Shown here piece by piece: positions 1-10,492 of a stretch of 24,773 nt of DNA. Position numbers and translations under genes: made by a program. The notes beneath the pieces were generated by a model. The model was given only the letters and a program-made list of their open reading frames with translations. It had not been told where the DNA came from and made no database searches. Position 1 is the stretch's first letter; every line of letters starts with the position of its first letter. Source of the stretch: Byssochlamys sp. IMV 00236 (Eukaryota; Ascomycota; Eurotiomycetes; Eurotiales; Thermoascaceae); assembly GCA_001931875.2 (NCBI GenBank), contig MSJH02000380.1:1-24773 (forward strand), written 5' to 3'.

Positions 1-84
1 AAAAAAAAAAAGATGGTGACACTGCAGCTTATTTTGTATGTGTAAATTATCCTCTACCTCTTTTTTCTTTTTTTCTTATTAAGC
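1..84 (+). other. 5' flank of the beta-adaptin gene
   Basis: Sequence between the window edge and the first ATG of the beta-adaptin gene. It opens with an A11 run and holds a T-rich stretch just before the start at 85, as is common upstream of start codons in this window. An ATG at 14 opens only a 9-codon frame. I see no clear TATA box. Confidence 0.4.
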
Positions 85-3006
85 ATGTCATTAAGCAGGC
101 CAAGATTTTTTACAACCAACAAAAGGGGTAAGATAACATAAACATAACCAGAAATAGCCATAGCCATAGAGAGAGAAAGGGAGATACCACGACAATAGTA
201 TCCTCCCCTTTGTGATTTTGAAAGCAATTTTCTAAATATACTTCATCAATAGGCGAGAACTTTGAGCTCAAATCTGAATTGAACAGCGAATATCGTCATC
301 ATCGCAAGGATGCTGTTAAGAAAGTTATTGCCAATATGACAGTGGGCAAGGATGTCAGTGGATTATTTCCTGATGTATTAAAGAATATGCAAACAGAAGA
401 CCTCGAGTTAAAGAAATTGGTGTATCTTTACTTGATGAATTATGCTAAAACACAACCAGAATTAGTTATTCTCGCTGTCAACACGTTTGTAAAGGTAAAG
501 CAAGATATGAAAAATAGCTGTCAACATGATCTCAATTGTGTCTACTAGGATTCCGACGACCCAAACCCTTTGATTAGAGCTTTGGCCATGCGTACTATGG
601 GTTGTTTAAGAGTAGATAAAATTATCGACTACTTGACTGAACCTCTTCGTAAATGCTTAAAGGTAGATATTATACATGTATCCTGTATCTCTTTTAACAC
701 TTTTTTTTTTTTTTTTTAAAAAAAAAAAAGGACGAGAATCCATATGTGAGAAAGACAGCTGCTGTCTGTGTTGCCAAGCTTTATGATCTCAACCCAACAT
801 TAGCGATAGAGCAGGATTTTGTCAATATGGTTAAGGATATGATAGCCGATGTGAATCCTATGGTTGTGGCAAACGCTGTAATTGCCTTATCTGATATGAA
901 CGACGCTACACCTGGCAAAAACATTTTTGAAATCAATTCCAATATCGCAAACAAGTTGCTTCATGCGCTGAATGAATGCACAGAGTAAAGAAAACAAAAA
1001 GACGAGCCATATTATACTTTACTAACTCATTCGAGTCAGATGGGGTCAAATAGCTATCCTGACAGCCATTGGAGACTATAAAGTAACAGATAGTAAAGAG
1101 GCTGAGAGTATCTGTGATAGAGTTATTCCTAGATTGCAACATGCTAATGGCGCAGTCGTGTTGGCTGCTGTAAAAGTAAGTTGTAAAAGAAAGAAAGATG
1201 ATAAAGCACTTATGCTCGTGTTAGGTATTGATGATCAACATGAAATATGTTAAAGAAGAGTCCTTTATCAAGTCTATTTGTAGAAAAATGGCCCCTCCTT
1301 TAGGTAATTCATCTTTGCATTGTACATATAATTGTATACTCATCTTATTTTAGTTACCTTGCTTTCAAGTCCTCCTGAAGTTCAATACATTGCACTGCGT
1401 AACATCAGTCTAATCTTGCAAAAAAGACCAGAAGTACTTAGTAATGAAATCCGTGTGTTTTTTTGCAAATACAATGACCCACCTTATGTGAAATTGGAAA
1501 AGCTTGAGATCATGATAAAGCTATGCAACGACAGAAATGTGGATCAACTATTGAGTGAACTACGAGAGTGAGTAGCAAAGAGCTGTTGATTGATTGTATG
1601 TTGATCATATGTGTGTGTGTGTGTAGATATGCAAATGAAGTCGATGTGGACTTTGTTCGAAAATCTGTACGTGCAATTGGTCGATGTGCTATCAAGATTG
1701 ATGAAGCTGCTGAACGCTGCATCAACGTATTACTGGATTTGATTAACACTGGTGTGAGTTATGTTGTGCAGGAAGCCATCGTTGTCATCAAGGTAAAGTA
1801 GTGCTACAGGGAGGAAAATGATAATCTGATGTTCATGTCTCTGTCTAGGATATATTCCGTAAATACCCTCGCAAGTATGAAGGAATCATTCCTACCTTGT
1901 GTGAAAATCTTGAAGCTTTAGATGAACCTGAAGCCAAAGGTTCATTAATTTGGATCATTGGTGAATACGCTGAAAGGATCGATAATGCAGACGACTTGTT
2001 GAACGTTTTCTTTGATAATTACCATGAAGAAAATTCACAAGTAAGCATTGTGGGATAATTAATTACTCGGCTTGCTAAGTTCTTTTTATACAAGGTACAA
2101 CTTCAATTGTTGACGGCAACAGTGAAATTATTTTTGAAAAAGCCCAACGAAAATCAAGAGTTGGTGCAGCGTGTCCTACAGACGGCTACAACAGAGTGTG
2201 ATAATGCTGATATCAGAGACAGAGCATACATTTACTGGCGTTTATTGTCAACAGATCCTCAAGCAGCTAAGGTAAGACCATTGCCACATAGTATCTATTC
2301 AACCTTATTTACGTTTATTTAGGCGGTTATCTTGAGTGAAAAGCCTCCTATTGCAGGTGAAAACGATGGTCTATCTCCTGCATTGCTTGAGACATTGATA
2401 TACGATATTGGTACATTAGCCTCTGTCTATCATAAGCCTGCTGAGACATTTGTTGCTGGAAAGAAGTTTGGTGCAGATAATGTAAACAAGACTATTACTG
2501 AGTATGTTACAAAACATCATAATGCAAAAGACAAAAAAAAAAAACTTATTCATTTCAATAGACATGCTGAAGATGACGATGTCAATGCTCCACCTCCTCA
2601 AATACAAGCTGCTATCAAAAATAATGATATTGGCAACTTGCTTGATTTGGATTGGGACGAGCCTGCTGCTGAAACACCCAAGTCACCTGTCTCGCCTGCA
2701 CAACAGACTCAACAAGGATCACTTAATGACTTGCTATCCATTGGCGGATCATTCTCAATGAGTCCACAGCCTGAGAGCGCAAAACCTGTCACTAATACAA
2801 ACGATATCTTGAGTCTGTTCAATACATCACCCACTACTACCACTACAACAACAACAATAACAACTAGCATGAAGCCAGCCAACACTCAACCCGTCATGGA
2901 TCTTACAGATGATCTGTTTGGAATCCCTACGCAGACTTCTACAACAAACACAGCTAATACACAGCAAAAGAGCCCAACAAAGGATCCTTTTATAGACCTC
3001 TTATGA
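85..3006 (+). CDS. APL2: AP-1/AP-2 complex subunit beta (beta-adaptin)
   Basis: Large subunit of a clathrin adaptor complex for cargo sorting at the trans-Golgi/endosome (AP-1) or plasma membrane (AP-2). Eleven exons: 85-127, 253-494, 549-662, 731-984, 1040-1175, 1225-1303, 1354-1567, 1627-1792, 1849-2040, 2095-2271, 2323-3006. All phases close to give 766 residues. The N-terminal trunk (about 1-580) follows animal beta1/beta2 adaptin almost collinearly, including [43 protein letters not shown] and [18 protein letters not shown]. The hinge (about 580-766) is S/T/P/Q-rich and carries a clathrin-box-like LLDLD at 645-649 and two acidic DLL/DLF-type motifs. The C-terminal appendage of animal beta-adaptins is absent, as in yeast Apl1/Apl2. 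Close similarity to the shared beta1/beta2 trunk favours AP-1 beta or a dual-use subunit, but AP-2 beta is not excluded. An AATAAA lies 31 nt after the TGA. Confidence 0.93.
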
Positions 3007-3037
3007 GCGGACGTGTACAATTAAATCCTGAGCATAA

Positions 3038-3043
3038 AATAAA
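3038..3043 (+). terminator. poly(A) signal AATAAA of the beta-adaptin gene
   Basis: An exact AATAAA, 31 nt after the TGA and followed by T/A-rich DNA. It lies in the 132-bp gap to the convergent homeobox gene. Placement is conventional, unlike most genes in this window. Confidence 0.6.
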
Positions 3044-3138
3044 TATCACTTTACTATTATACATCAGTACACGGTAGATGTGCTGTAATGTGATTTGAGC
3101 AGTAAAGTTGATTCAAAGGAGGGAGTAAATAACTTTAT

Positions 3139-4191
3139 TTAAAAATTCAAGGTCATGTGTAATGACTCTAACAGTAACATACCCTCACTATTGTTTTTGC
3201 CAGTGGAAGGATTAACTTCTGAATTTAAGATGTGCCCTTCAGTTGTCAGAGATGATAGCTGGTTCCCGTAATACTCTTCCTTTTCTCCTTGGTAGTATTC
3301 GATTAATAAATCACTAGGCTTTGAACAGATTTGAGGGCGTGGCATAGCACCGATACTATCTAATGCTTTTGAAGATAGAGATGTGTATAAGCATTGACCA
3401 GGGCCATCCATATCATTATAAGGAAAAGCCTGCGTTTGTTTTGCTTTATGCGTGTTCATGAGTGACTGAAATGGTTCAACAATTGGATGTTGTCGTTTTG
3501 CCAGATTAGTATTGTATAGCAGAAAAGAGGACGGCCGTGGGGATGCAGCAAGCAGATAAGTCGTGAGGTAAGGGGTTGGCATATACGATGCAGTATACTC
3601 ATTCACTGTGCTGTGATGAGCCATCTCTTCTGGAAAAGGAAGATTAAACGTAGGGTAAGGGTTCAAAAGTTGAGAATAGTAAGACGGATATAGACCAGTG
3701 GCAACATTCAAATCATGAAAGTCATTTAGAAACGAATCCTCTGTTTTGTTATAGCTAGTACCAGACTTCATATTGCCCGGGTCTTTAAAGCTCGCTGCAT
3801 GATTACCTTGATCCATTGTTATAGTAAGCATGGGGTCTTTATCAAAAGGAATACAGTTTTCGACTGCTGAATCAGTCGCATCGCTGTTGACAACTTCGAC
3901 ATCACCTTCTGCAGGACTCATACTCCCTCGCTTGGATCTCTGTCTTCTCTTATGCTTCGCCCTTCGATTCTGAAACCAAGTTGTGATGATCTTTCTTGGC
4001 GTGTTGATACTGCTAGCAATCTGTTGTATCCTTTCCTGTGTAGGGCTTGAATTTTTATCGTACTCGGATTCCAAGATGCGAGCTTCTTCAGCTGAGAATC
4101 TTCTACGGTGTTTGATCGGCGGTACCCATGGGTCGTCATCCAAGCGGTTCATACGCAAGGTAATTCTAGGTTTAGTCTTTGGTTCGTTCAT
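3139..4191 (-). CDS. homeodomain transcription factor
   Basis: Single-exon gene of 350 residues. The homeodomain spans about residues 25-84. Helix 3 contains TWFQNRRAKHKRR with the invariant Trp72, Phe73, Asn75 and Arg77 (homeodomain positions 48, 49, 51, 53); Arg29 and Leu40 fill the conserved arm and core positions. It has the standard 60-residue length with no TALE three-residue insertion. A basic stretch (KHKRRQRSKRG) directly after it probably adds nuclear localisation. The rest is low in recognisable motifs, rich in Ser/Thr/Pro/Tyr, and is presumably regulatory. The TAA stop overlaps an AATAAA at 3139-3134 on the coding strand, so a very short 3' UTR is expected. The family binds TAAT-like DNA; target genes cannot be told from sequence. 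It converges with the beta-adaptin gene. Confidence 0.9.
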   Translation of the reverse strand: MNEPKTKPRITLRMNRLDDDPWVPPIKHRRRFSAEEARILESEYDKNSSPTQERIQQIASSINTPRKIITTWFQNRRAKHKRRQRSKRGSMSPAEGDVEVVNSDATDSAVENCIPFDKDPMLTITMDQGNHAASFKDPGNMKSGTSYNKTEDSFLNDFHDLNVATGLYPSYYSQLLNPYPTFNLPFPEEMAHHSTVNEYTASYMPTPYLTTYLLAASPRPSSFLLYNTNLAKRQHPIVEPFQSLMNTHKAKQTQAFPYNDMDGPGQCLYTSLSSKALDSIGAMPRPQICSKPSDLLIEYYQGEKEEYYGNQLSSLTTEGHILNSEVNPSTGKNNSEGMLLLESLHMTLNF

Positions 4192-4467
4192 GAACTCGTT
4201 TTTTCTAAAAGAGAAGAATGAAAAGGAATACTCGCATCATATGTACTATTTTTATAATGATCTTATTCATATAGGATTGAATCTCTTGATAGATTATAAT
4301 TGAGGGGGAAGCATTTAAGGGATAGCAAATAACAATGGGAAAACACTTGACGCTTAATGGCGTTAGTGATGCATAACCCAGAAATTTATCAACCTGCAGA
4401 ATTTTTATTTCTTGTGGGAATTGACATTGGGTATGAACAGGATAAACCTATCGAAAAAAGGAGGTTT
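4192..4467. other. intergenic: homeobox promoter side and RING-CH 3' end
   Basis: A 276-bp gap holding the upstream region of the homeobox gene (reading leftwards) and the 3' flank of the next gene upstream. An AATAAA on the minus strand near 4404-4409, about 60 nt beyond the RING-CH stop, is a likely poly(A) signal. I see no reading frame that looks coding. Confidence 0.4.
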
Positions 4468-5280
4468 TTAGACAATAGCATCTATTCTTTCCCTAACGAG
4501 GGTATCTAGCAGTTGTTTCCATAGTTTACAAAGTAGACTTGACCATATCCAAGAAAAAAAGAGTAGATATGTACCTAAAAATAAGCCCAGAAAAAATAAA
4601 CAGATATACACTGCAATGGGCTTTATTTGCTTGGGTATGACATTATGTCTATATATGCAATCCAGATTTATATGCAGAATATTAGTTATCATATCAGCTG
4701 TTCGGTGAATACCTATCACTAAGCAAACACCGATTATGTATACTAATCCAAGCATAGCTTGTCCTGCAAGGGCCGTAGAGTAGTGAACGACATCCAACCA
4801 CACTGCAATTTGTAGCATCTCTTGATCATGCCACGTTTCGTCTCCATCTATTTTGGGCCCTATTTCACTTCCTAAGGCCAGTTCGTCCAAGACCCTTCCT
4901 AACTGGGAAAGGCCAAATACGAGGCCGATGAGAGAAAGGAGACTGAGCAGATGACAGGTAAATGTAAAGAACGTTGCGAGAAAGATACACTTTTTGGAAG
5001 GATAAATATAATTACACGTTCTGCAAACATAGTCTGTATCATAGCGTTTCAAGCATGCTGGATGAGCCTTTTGTAAACATGGACAGGTCGTGACAAAGTC
5101 TGGCTGAATCGATTGCATCATGTATGGACCTATAGCTTTTGTTCTATCCAGGTTATGGCTGTTACAAATGCAGCAAACAGATTCACAGGTATCGTGATTG
5201 TTTGGCATAGCATGAGTAGAACGATCTTTATGTATTCTTTTTGTGTAAGGTGGCAAAAAGTCTATGGATGGTGTTTTCAT
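4468..5280 (-). CDS. membrane RING-CH (MARCH-type) E3 ubiquitin ligase candidate
   Basis: Single-exon gene of 270 residues. The N-terminal part shows a C4HC3 RING-CH pattern: Cys36-x2-Cys39, Cys66-x-Cys68, His73-x2-Cys76, Cys86-x2-Cys89. That is the zinc-ligand order of RINGv/MARCH ligases rather than a classical RING. It is followed by about three or four hydrophobic segments (near 97-125, 158-192 and 220-252), so the protein should sit in a membrane with the RING facing the cytosol, the usual MARCH topology. Two details are atypical: only four residues separate Cys68 from His73, and the Trp usually found before the last Cys pair is missing. Known MARCH proteins ubiquitinate membrane proteins; substrate and organelle cannot be inferred here. 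Neighbours are independent genes on the same strand. Confidence 0.72.
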   Translation of the reverse strand: MKTPSIDFLPPYTKRIHKDRSTHAMPNNHDTCESVCCICNSHNLDRTKAIGPYMMQSIQPDFVTTCPCLQKAHPACLKRYDTDYVCRTCNYIYPSKKCIFLATFFTFTCHLLSLLSLIGLVFGLSQLGRVLDELALGSEIGPKIDGDETWHDQEMLQIAVWLDVVHYSTALAGQAMLGLVYIIGVCLVIGIHRTADMITNILHINLDCIYRHNVIPKQIKPIAVYICLFFLGLFLGTYLLFFSWIWSSLLCKLWKQLLDTLVRERIDAIV

Positions 5281-5487
5281 TTATAAAAGAAATAAAGCTC
5301 ATTATTTTTTTTTTTTAAAAAAAAAGAGAAAAGAGTAGCCATCTGTAATGTAAGGAGTAATAAAAGTGACCATCGTCCTTTTTAGCAGTTTTCCCCCTGA
5401 TCCCCAAATCATTTATGCATAAAAACATTTATACTTAAAAAGGAGAAGAGGAAAGAAATCAAAACCTTCCAGTGTTTCTGTTGGTTT
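5281..5487. other. intergenic with a T12/A9 tract
   Basis: A 207-bp gap between the RING-CH start and the LIM gene end. It contains a sharp T12 (5305-5316) to A9 (5317-5325) junction just upstream of the RING-CH ATG. Such dA:dT tracts are typical nucleosome-poor promoter elements. Nothing coding is apparent. Confidence 0.4.
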
Positions 5488-6998
5488 TTATTTAAAAAGA
5501 GATCTTACATAACTTGCTGTTTTACTGTAGTAGAGCAACGCCTGTCCCTTTTGCTTAGCTATACAAGGTATTAGTTTATCTTTTTGACTCGAATGAACTT
5601 TACATACCGAGCAAGTTGTGCACCAAGGATACAATCTTCCTGTCGAACTGTCTTCGTGCACAGCTGCTCCTGAATCCAGCAGTTTGTTGCAACCTGTGCA
5701 AGACAGACATTTCTTGTGCCACCGTGATGCCTTGGGGCCAGGTATTTCTTCATGAACCGAAGCAATACGCTCGTTACACCTTGGGCACGCACGAACAATG
5801 CCAAAACGGGGCAGTGGCTTTTCTCTAGAGCTCATTAAAGATGAAGGTTTTACAAAAGATGTAGTATGGCGACTATAAGGTGAGCAAGGTGCGGATGCAG
5901 GCATCCTTAAATATTGCTCTACTGTTTTATATTCTGGCCCACTGCCAGCAGGCTCATCATTATCTTCATAAAGAAGTGAGCCCTTAGGGATAGCCGGTCG
6001 TGTAGCGGGCATAGACTGAGGAAAGGGTACAATCCTCATGTGCTTTGAAAGTAACTCTTGATCTTGTGGTAGCTCTGTGGTGGTACATTGTTGACAAAAT
6101 GCTCCATTCATATCCGTATACATGGCTGATGGCTGTAAAACTTTGTTGCAACAGGTACACTTGAAGCACTATATGATGCAATTAATACATTTCTATTCTA
6201 TATATGTATTCCATCATACTAACCTTCACATGCAATGCAGAGCTATTTACTACAATATAGCTTTCAACGATAGGCAATGAGCATTCCGAGCAATCCGGTG
6301 TAGATGGCATAAACAGTGCACACTATAAAAAGTATTAGATTATACCAAAATAAGACTCTTTCTGTGTGTATATACTTTTGGATGATATATTTTCTTTAGA
6401 GGATCAATTACAAAAGAGGTGTTATCAAACAATCCTTTACAGCCTTCACATCTTAGACAACTCCAGTGATATCTTTCTTGAGTATCAGGCAGTCTGACCA
6501 ATTTTCCAGATAATCTCTGATTACATTCTTGACACACCTTTTCATCCTTAATTGGCTGTTCAATCTGAATTTGTGACAGACGAAATAGATCTCTGGACTT
6601 TAGCTCCTGTAGCTTTGCTCTCCTGTGATCTAACAAAGTACTCAATGGTCTTTCTCTAAACGTTGCTGATTTATTCGGAATTGCTGATAAAAACCGAGGT
6701 TGATTTTCATCAGCTTGCTCCTTTACTGGTGAAACCAGGTTTCTTCGTCCAACAACACTATTTAGGTACCTAGCCTCGAATTTTAGTTTTTTTATTATTC
6801 ATGGTAAACAAGCAAAATGTTACCTCGACTGCCATCTATCCACGATACCTGATTTGCTTACGTCTGTTACTTTTTTTTTAAAAGCGTCATTTAGTCAATA
6901 GTATGGGGAAAAATAAAAATGTACCTACAGGTCGTCTCAAATCCACACTTTTTACATTTTTCATTATGAGATAGCTCTCCACAGCGACAAAAGGGCAT
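5488..6998 (-). CDS. protein with three LIM domains
   Basis: Five exons read leftwards: 6998-6929, 6863-6824, 6769-6376, 6322-6224, 6168-5488. Phases close to 427 residues. The N-terminus (MPFCRCGELSHNEKCKKCG) has two CxC/CxxC pairs and may bind zinc by itself. LIM1 spans about 116-172 (CQEC, HWSC, CEGC, final HPKC made across an exon junction). LIM2 spans about 179-230 (CSEC, HVKC, FKCTCC, FCQQC). A Pro/Ser-rich linker follows, then LIM3 at about 329-382 (CPRC, WHKKC, SCTGC, WCTTC). LIM domains are protein-protein adaptors, in fungi often at sites of polarised growth, Rho signalling or actin; no RhoGAP or homeodomain is attached, so the precise role is open. Exon 1 could instead end four bases later at GTACAT, but only the GTAGGT donor keeps the frame. 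The TAA stop lies inside AATAAA (5492-5487). Confidence 0.82.
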
Positions 6999-7177
6999 TT
7001 TAGAGTAAGTCTTGGAAGAAGAGTCTTTTATTCAAAATTCGCCTAGTAAGTTAGTCTCTGGATTATTTATATATATTTTAAGAGAATATTTTGCTCAAGA
7101 TTGCATATTGAACTGATTCAAGTCATTTTACTGAATAAAGAGAGAAACATCCTTTTCGATTATAGCATAAACGTTTA
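6999..7177. other. intergenic, LIM gene promoter side and TTI1 3' flank
   Basis: A 179-bp AT-rich gap. A TATA-rich stretch near 7068-7080, about 70-80 nt upstream of the LIM start, could serve as its TATA region. No open reading frame of note. Confidence 0.3.
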
Positions 7178-10100
7178 TTAAAAGAGCAAGGTCCTCTTAT
7201 TTTGTATCGATACATCTTTATATGTTTGCCATTCTGGTATCACAAATGGTTTTAGCAAGGCAGATGGTGGACAACTTAGTCTATGCTGTAATTGTGAATC
7301 TAACAGAAGCTGATATAGCCAAACAGAGTCTGGTTGTTGCCTTGATAATGAATCAAAGAGTGCCATACAAAGGTCCTTTAGCTGTGAATGAATGTTGGAA
7401 TAAGAGTAGTAAAATTTGGTTTCTTCCAAGATCTCTTTTGCCAATGGTTGCTTTACGGGCACATACTTAAGTATATTTGCTAAAGATCTCAAGACACAAG
7501 ATTGAGTACGATGATAAGTGGAGTAAATTGAATAGTTCTTTGATGCTGCATTGGCCACTGATGCATCAGATCCCTTTCGTAGCAAAGCTTTAAATTGAGG
7601 CCATATGGATTCAGCGAATTTTCTTGATAGGAAATCGGTTGATACAGCCGAGATCTTTTCAATAAAGATGGCTGCATGGTACACCACATAATTTTCTTTA
7701 TCACCAAAGCGATTCATGACATAGGGCCAAATTTCGTGTGATTGCATGTTGAGCGTCTTTGGCTGATTTGTTAATACAGACACTCCAGAACTGAGAAGCT
7801 GTAGTATTTGTGATCGAAGCTGTGCTGAAGGAGCTGTTAAAAAGTGACTACATTTCTTCATGATATCAACCACCATTGCTTGTTGATGTGTTAGTGGCAC
7901 TTCTTTCTTTTCATCTTCTTGTTCCTTTTTTTCATGTTTATAACCTTCTCCTTCTTTGATTGCTTGTTTCAAAGTGATCTCTTCTTCTGTTTCCTGCTTT
8001 TGCCTGTCCAAAAAGTATTTTCCAATCTCTTCCATTGTTCTATGAGCATCATCCATGTTTCCCATTGTATCTTGTTCGTAAATAAAAGAGTAGATTTCTT
8101 TGCTAACCATAGGTTGCTCATAAACCTCAGTGTCTTCTGATTTTGGACTTGCGTTTCTTTCTTTATCTGGAAGGAAATCTTTCTCTACTGTTTGAACTAT
8201 TTCCAACAACACGCCACATAGTCCCAAACATAACTTTTGATCATGATGATGTCTGTCAAGAGCATCACATATCTCTTCTACGATATCGTCAAGGTATTTT
8301 ATGCAATCTGAGCCGCTAACATGAATCAAGGCCTTCAGGACGAGCGGCACTCGAGATTGAGATGATAAGACAGCAATGTGGTGGGATACTGAGTTGATCA
8401 CATAGTCAATGTTTGCTATGGCCAACTCTTTGGCATCGCTTAGCCCGCAAGCTATAGCTATTATATTTAGCGTGATAAGCGCGTATGTGTGTATATAAAG
8501 ATTGGATGACCCTAAATGAGCCAATAAAGGATATAATGCGGTGATGAGGAAATCTTGCAGATCTTCTATATCAATAACCGACGTGGCTAAACCGATCATC
8601 TGTAATCCAAAGCATATAGTGAGAACATAAGAGCTGTCGTCGGCATGTTCAGATATTCCTGATTTTATGATGGATGTCTCCACGTTTGTAGATTCAGAAG
8701 CAGAGAAAATAAGCAAGTTGATAATATCATTTGCCACTTGATTGACGATCGTTTTTAAAGAGTCTGTTGTTTCCAGTTTCTGATCATCATAGTCTATCCA
8801 ATTTTCTACATCATTTTCTAATTGATGATTTGTTGCAATGGCGCCTTGTAATAATAAATGTACAATGTAGATTGATTGTGGTTCATTGTTCTCAAGATTA
8901 TCAGTCGACACATATCGCATATAATGGTGCACCCAGCTTTGAATGTTACAATGTCTTCCTATCGTATTGAGCATCTTGCACAGTTTTTCTACCACAGAAT
9001 CACTGACAATGTGTTTGAACCGTGTCTTTGGATACAGTGGTGTTGTTTGCTTCATATCATCCATGTCAATATATTTTTGATTGAACTTGCCTTCCAACAC
9101 ATGTAAACTGTCCTTATCAATTTCTAGTGCGGTCATCCAACCATCTGAACACTTGGTTAACACGGTCGAAAGAACGCCCTCTGCTTCATGGCCAAGTGTC
9201 AAGACAAGTCCAGTAATGAGTGATATAATTTCTGATTTTTCCTGCTCATCTCTCACCATGATGTATTTCGGAAAGTTCATCATCCATTCATAAAGCTCGT
9301 CCTTCAAGATTGGCATTATAGTACTGTCATAAGATGCACTAGACGACAGATTCTGCATGTATATCATACATTTATTAGATATCTGATCGTAAGGGTCATC
9401 ACGGTAAGACACCATAGCTCGTATAAGCGATCGAGTGCAGTTGTCCAAAGTGCGTGAACAGGTTGAAAGTATCAAGTATGAAAATTCCAGGTACGCCGAT
9501 CTTGTTCTCCACTCTGCAGATGACCGATTCTTCAGGACAACATCTAATAGAGGTGCTAAACTGGCCTTATTCTTCTCATACCACGCTTTCACTCTTACTT
9601 TGTCCGTGTTCTTTGTCGCCTCGTTCTTTTTCGATCCATGATAGATGGCCAAATCCTGGAGTGTGTGTATTTCAACCAAGTTCTCATTATCTTCATCATT
9701 CATCACCACTCGAATCAGCTCTCCTAGAATGTGTAAAGTCGTCACAACGACCTGATGCTTCTCTTTCTCCGGTTTTCGAATCAATGTTGTGCATAACTTT
9801 GAAGCAACCCCTGGGAACAGCTTAGCAATGCTGTCAATATCGTATATGTTGTCAATCAGGTACTGATCAAGAACCGTCAGTGCATCCACTCTCAGTTCCA
9901 TCTTTTGGTCGTGTTCGATAATATCAAGCAGCCCTTTAATACTTTGTGATGCTGCTGGTAAAAACGATTCTGCTCTAATAGCTGTCGCTAAAAGGAAATT
10001 GGGCGATGCTTCAAAAGAACTGTATCTTCCTTCCCTATACTTGGCTGGCAATGCGGCGGATATGCATCTTACAATCAGGTGCTTTACTTCCTCAGAGCAT

Positions 10101-10492
10101 GGAGCTTGTTTGTTATTTTCATCGCGGTATATGAGAATACCAAAGAAGATCAAGATCTGCTTTGTAAACTCGGGCGCCATTAACTGCTTGATTAGCGTTT
10201 TATTTAGAATTTGGTACATAATTTTCAATGCTGGCTCCATAATTGTGTCAATATGAATTCGTTTCTGGATAATCATGGATCGTAAGAGGTGTAGCATGGT
10301 CATCACTATATCGCGCTTATTATCTGGTTGCAAGCTCAAGTCATGGTCAGGAAGGATATCTAAGAAAGAATGGAATTCGTTCAAGAGTAGAGCAAGTTTC
10401 TTGATACTTTCATTTGATAGATTAGAGGATAAAGTATGTACTGACTCTTTAAACGAGTCTATTCTCGTCTTGTATTCATCACAGTGAGCCAT
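7178..10492 (-). CDS. TTI1: TELO2-interacting protein 1 homologue (Tti1), HEAT-repeat protein
   Basis: One uninterrupted exon of 1104 residues, close to human TTI1 (1089). Tti1 forms the TTT complex with Tel2 and Tti2, which works with Hsp90 to mature PIKK kinases (TOR, ATM, ATR, DNA-PK, SMG1, TRRAP). The sequence is helical HEAT-type throughout. The C-terminal third matches TTI1 best: HEIWPYVMNRFGDKENYVVYH, then DFLSRKFAESIWPQFKALL, then a final QLKDLCMALFDSLSRQQPDSVW block corresponding to the conserved DPDSTW-type end of TTI1. A Lys/Glu-rich low-complexity insertion near residues 850-885 is probably a disordered loop. The start is the ATG at 10492; the eight codons upstream in the same frame begin only with TTG. 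The TAA overlaps AATAAA (7179-7174). Lack of introns over 3.3 kb contrasts with neighbours that have up to 12. Confidence 0.83.
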   Translation of the reverse strand: MAHCDEYKTRIDSFKESVHTLSSNLSNESIKKLALLLNEFHSFLDILPDHDLSLQPDNKRDIVMTMLHLLRSMIIQKRIHIDTIMEPALKIMYQILNKTLIKQLMAPEFTKQILIFFGILIYRDENNKQAPCSEEVKHLIVRCISAALPAKYREGRYSSFEASPNFLLATAIRAESFLPAASQSIKGLLDIIEHDQKMELRVDALTVLDQYLIDNIYDIDSIAKLFPGVASKLCTTLIRKPEKEKHQVVVTTLHILGELIRVVMNDEDNENLVEIHTLQDLAIYHGSKKNEATKNTDKVRVKAWYEKNKASLAPLLDVVLKNRSSAEWRTRSAYLEFSYLILSTCSRTLDNCTRSLIRAMVSYRDDPYDQISNKCMIYMQNLSSSASYDSTIMPILKDELYEWMMNFPKYIMVRDEQEKSEIISLITGLVLTLGHEAEGVLSTVLTKCSDGWMTALEIDKDSLHVLEGKFNQKYIDMDDMKQTTPLYPKTRFKHIVSDSVVEKLCKMLNTIGRHCNIQSWVHHYMRYVSTDNLENNEPQSIYIVHLLLQGAIATNHQLENDVENWIDYDDQKLETTDSLKTIVNQVANDIINLLIFSASESTNVETSIIKSGISEHADDSSYVLTICFGLQMIGLATSVIDIEDLQDFLITALYPLLAHLGSSNLYIHTYALITLNIIAIACGLSDAKELAIANIDYVINSVSHHIAVLSSQSRVPLVLKALIHVSGSDCIKYLDDIVEEICDALDRHHHDQKLCLGLCGVLLEIVQTVEKDFLPDKERNASPKSEDTEVYEQPMVSKEIYSFIYEQDTMGNMDDAHRTMEEIGKYFLDRQKQETEEEITLKQAIKEGEGYKHEKKEQEDEKKEVPLTHQQAMVVDIMKKCSHFLTAPSAQLRSQILQLLSSGVSVLTNQPKTLNMQSHEIWPYVMNRFGDKENYVVYHAAIFIEKISAVSTDFLSRKFAESIWPQFKALLRKGSDASVANAASKNYSIYSTYHRTQSCVLRSLANILKYVPVKQPLAKEILEETKFYYSYSNIHSQLKDLCMALFDSLSRQQPDSVWLYQLLLDSQLQHRLSCPPSALLKPFVIPEWQTYKDVSIQNKRTLLF

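Noticed and set aside
1609..1624. GT dinucleotide run as a promoter or recombination element
   Set aside because: It is the end of intron 7 of the beta-adaptin gene and leads directly into the acceptor TAG.
2323..3006. Truncation of beta-adaptin, since the animal-type ear domain is missing
   Set aside because: Yeast Apl1 and Apl2 also end after the hinge; the stop is followed by a proper AATAAA.
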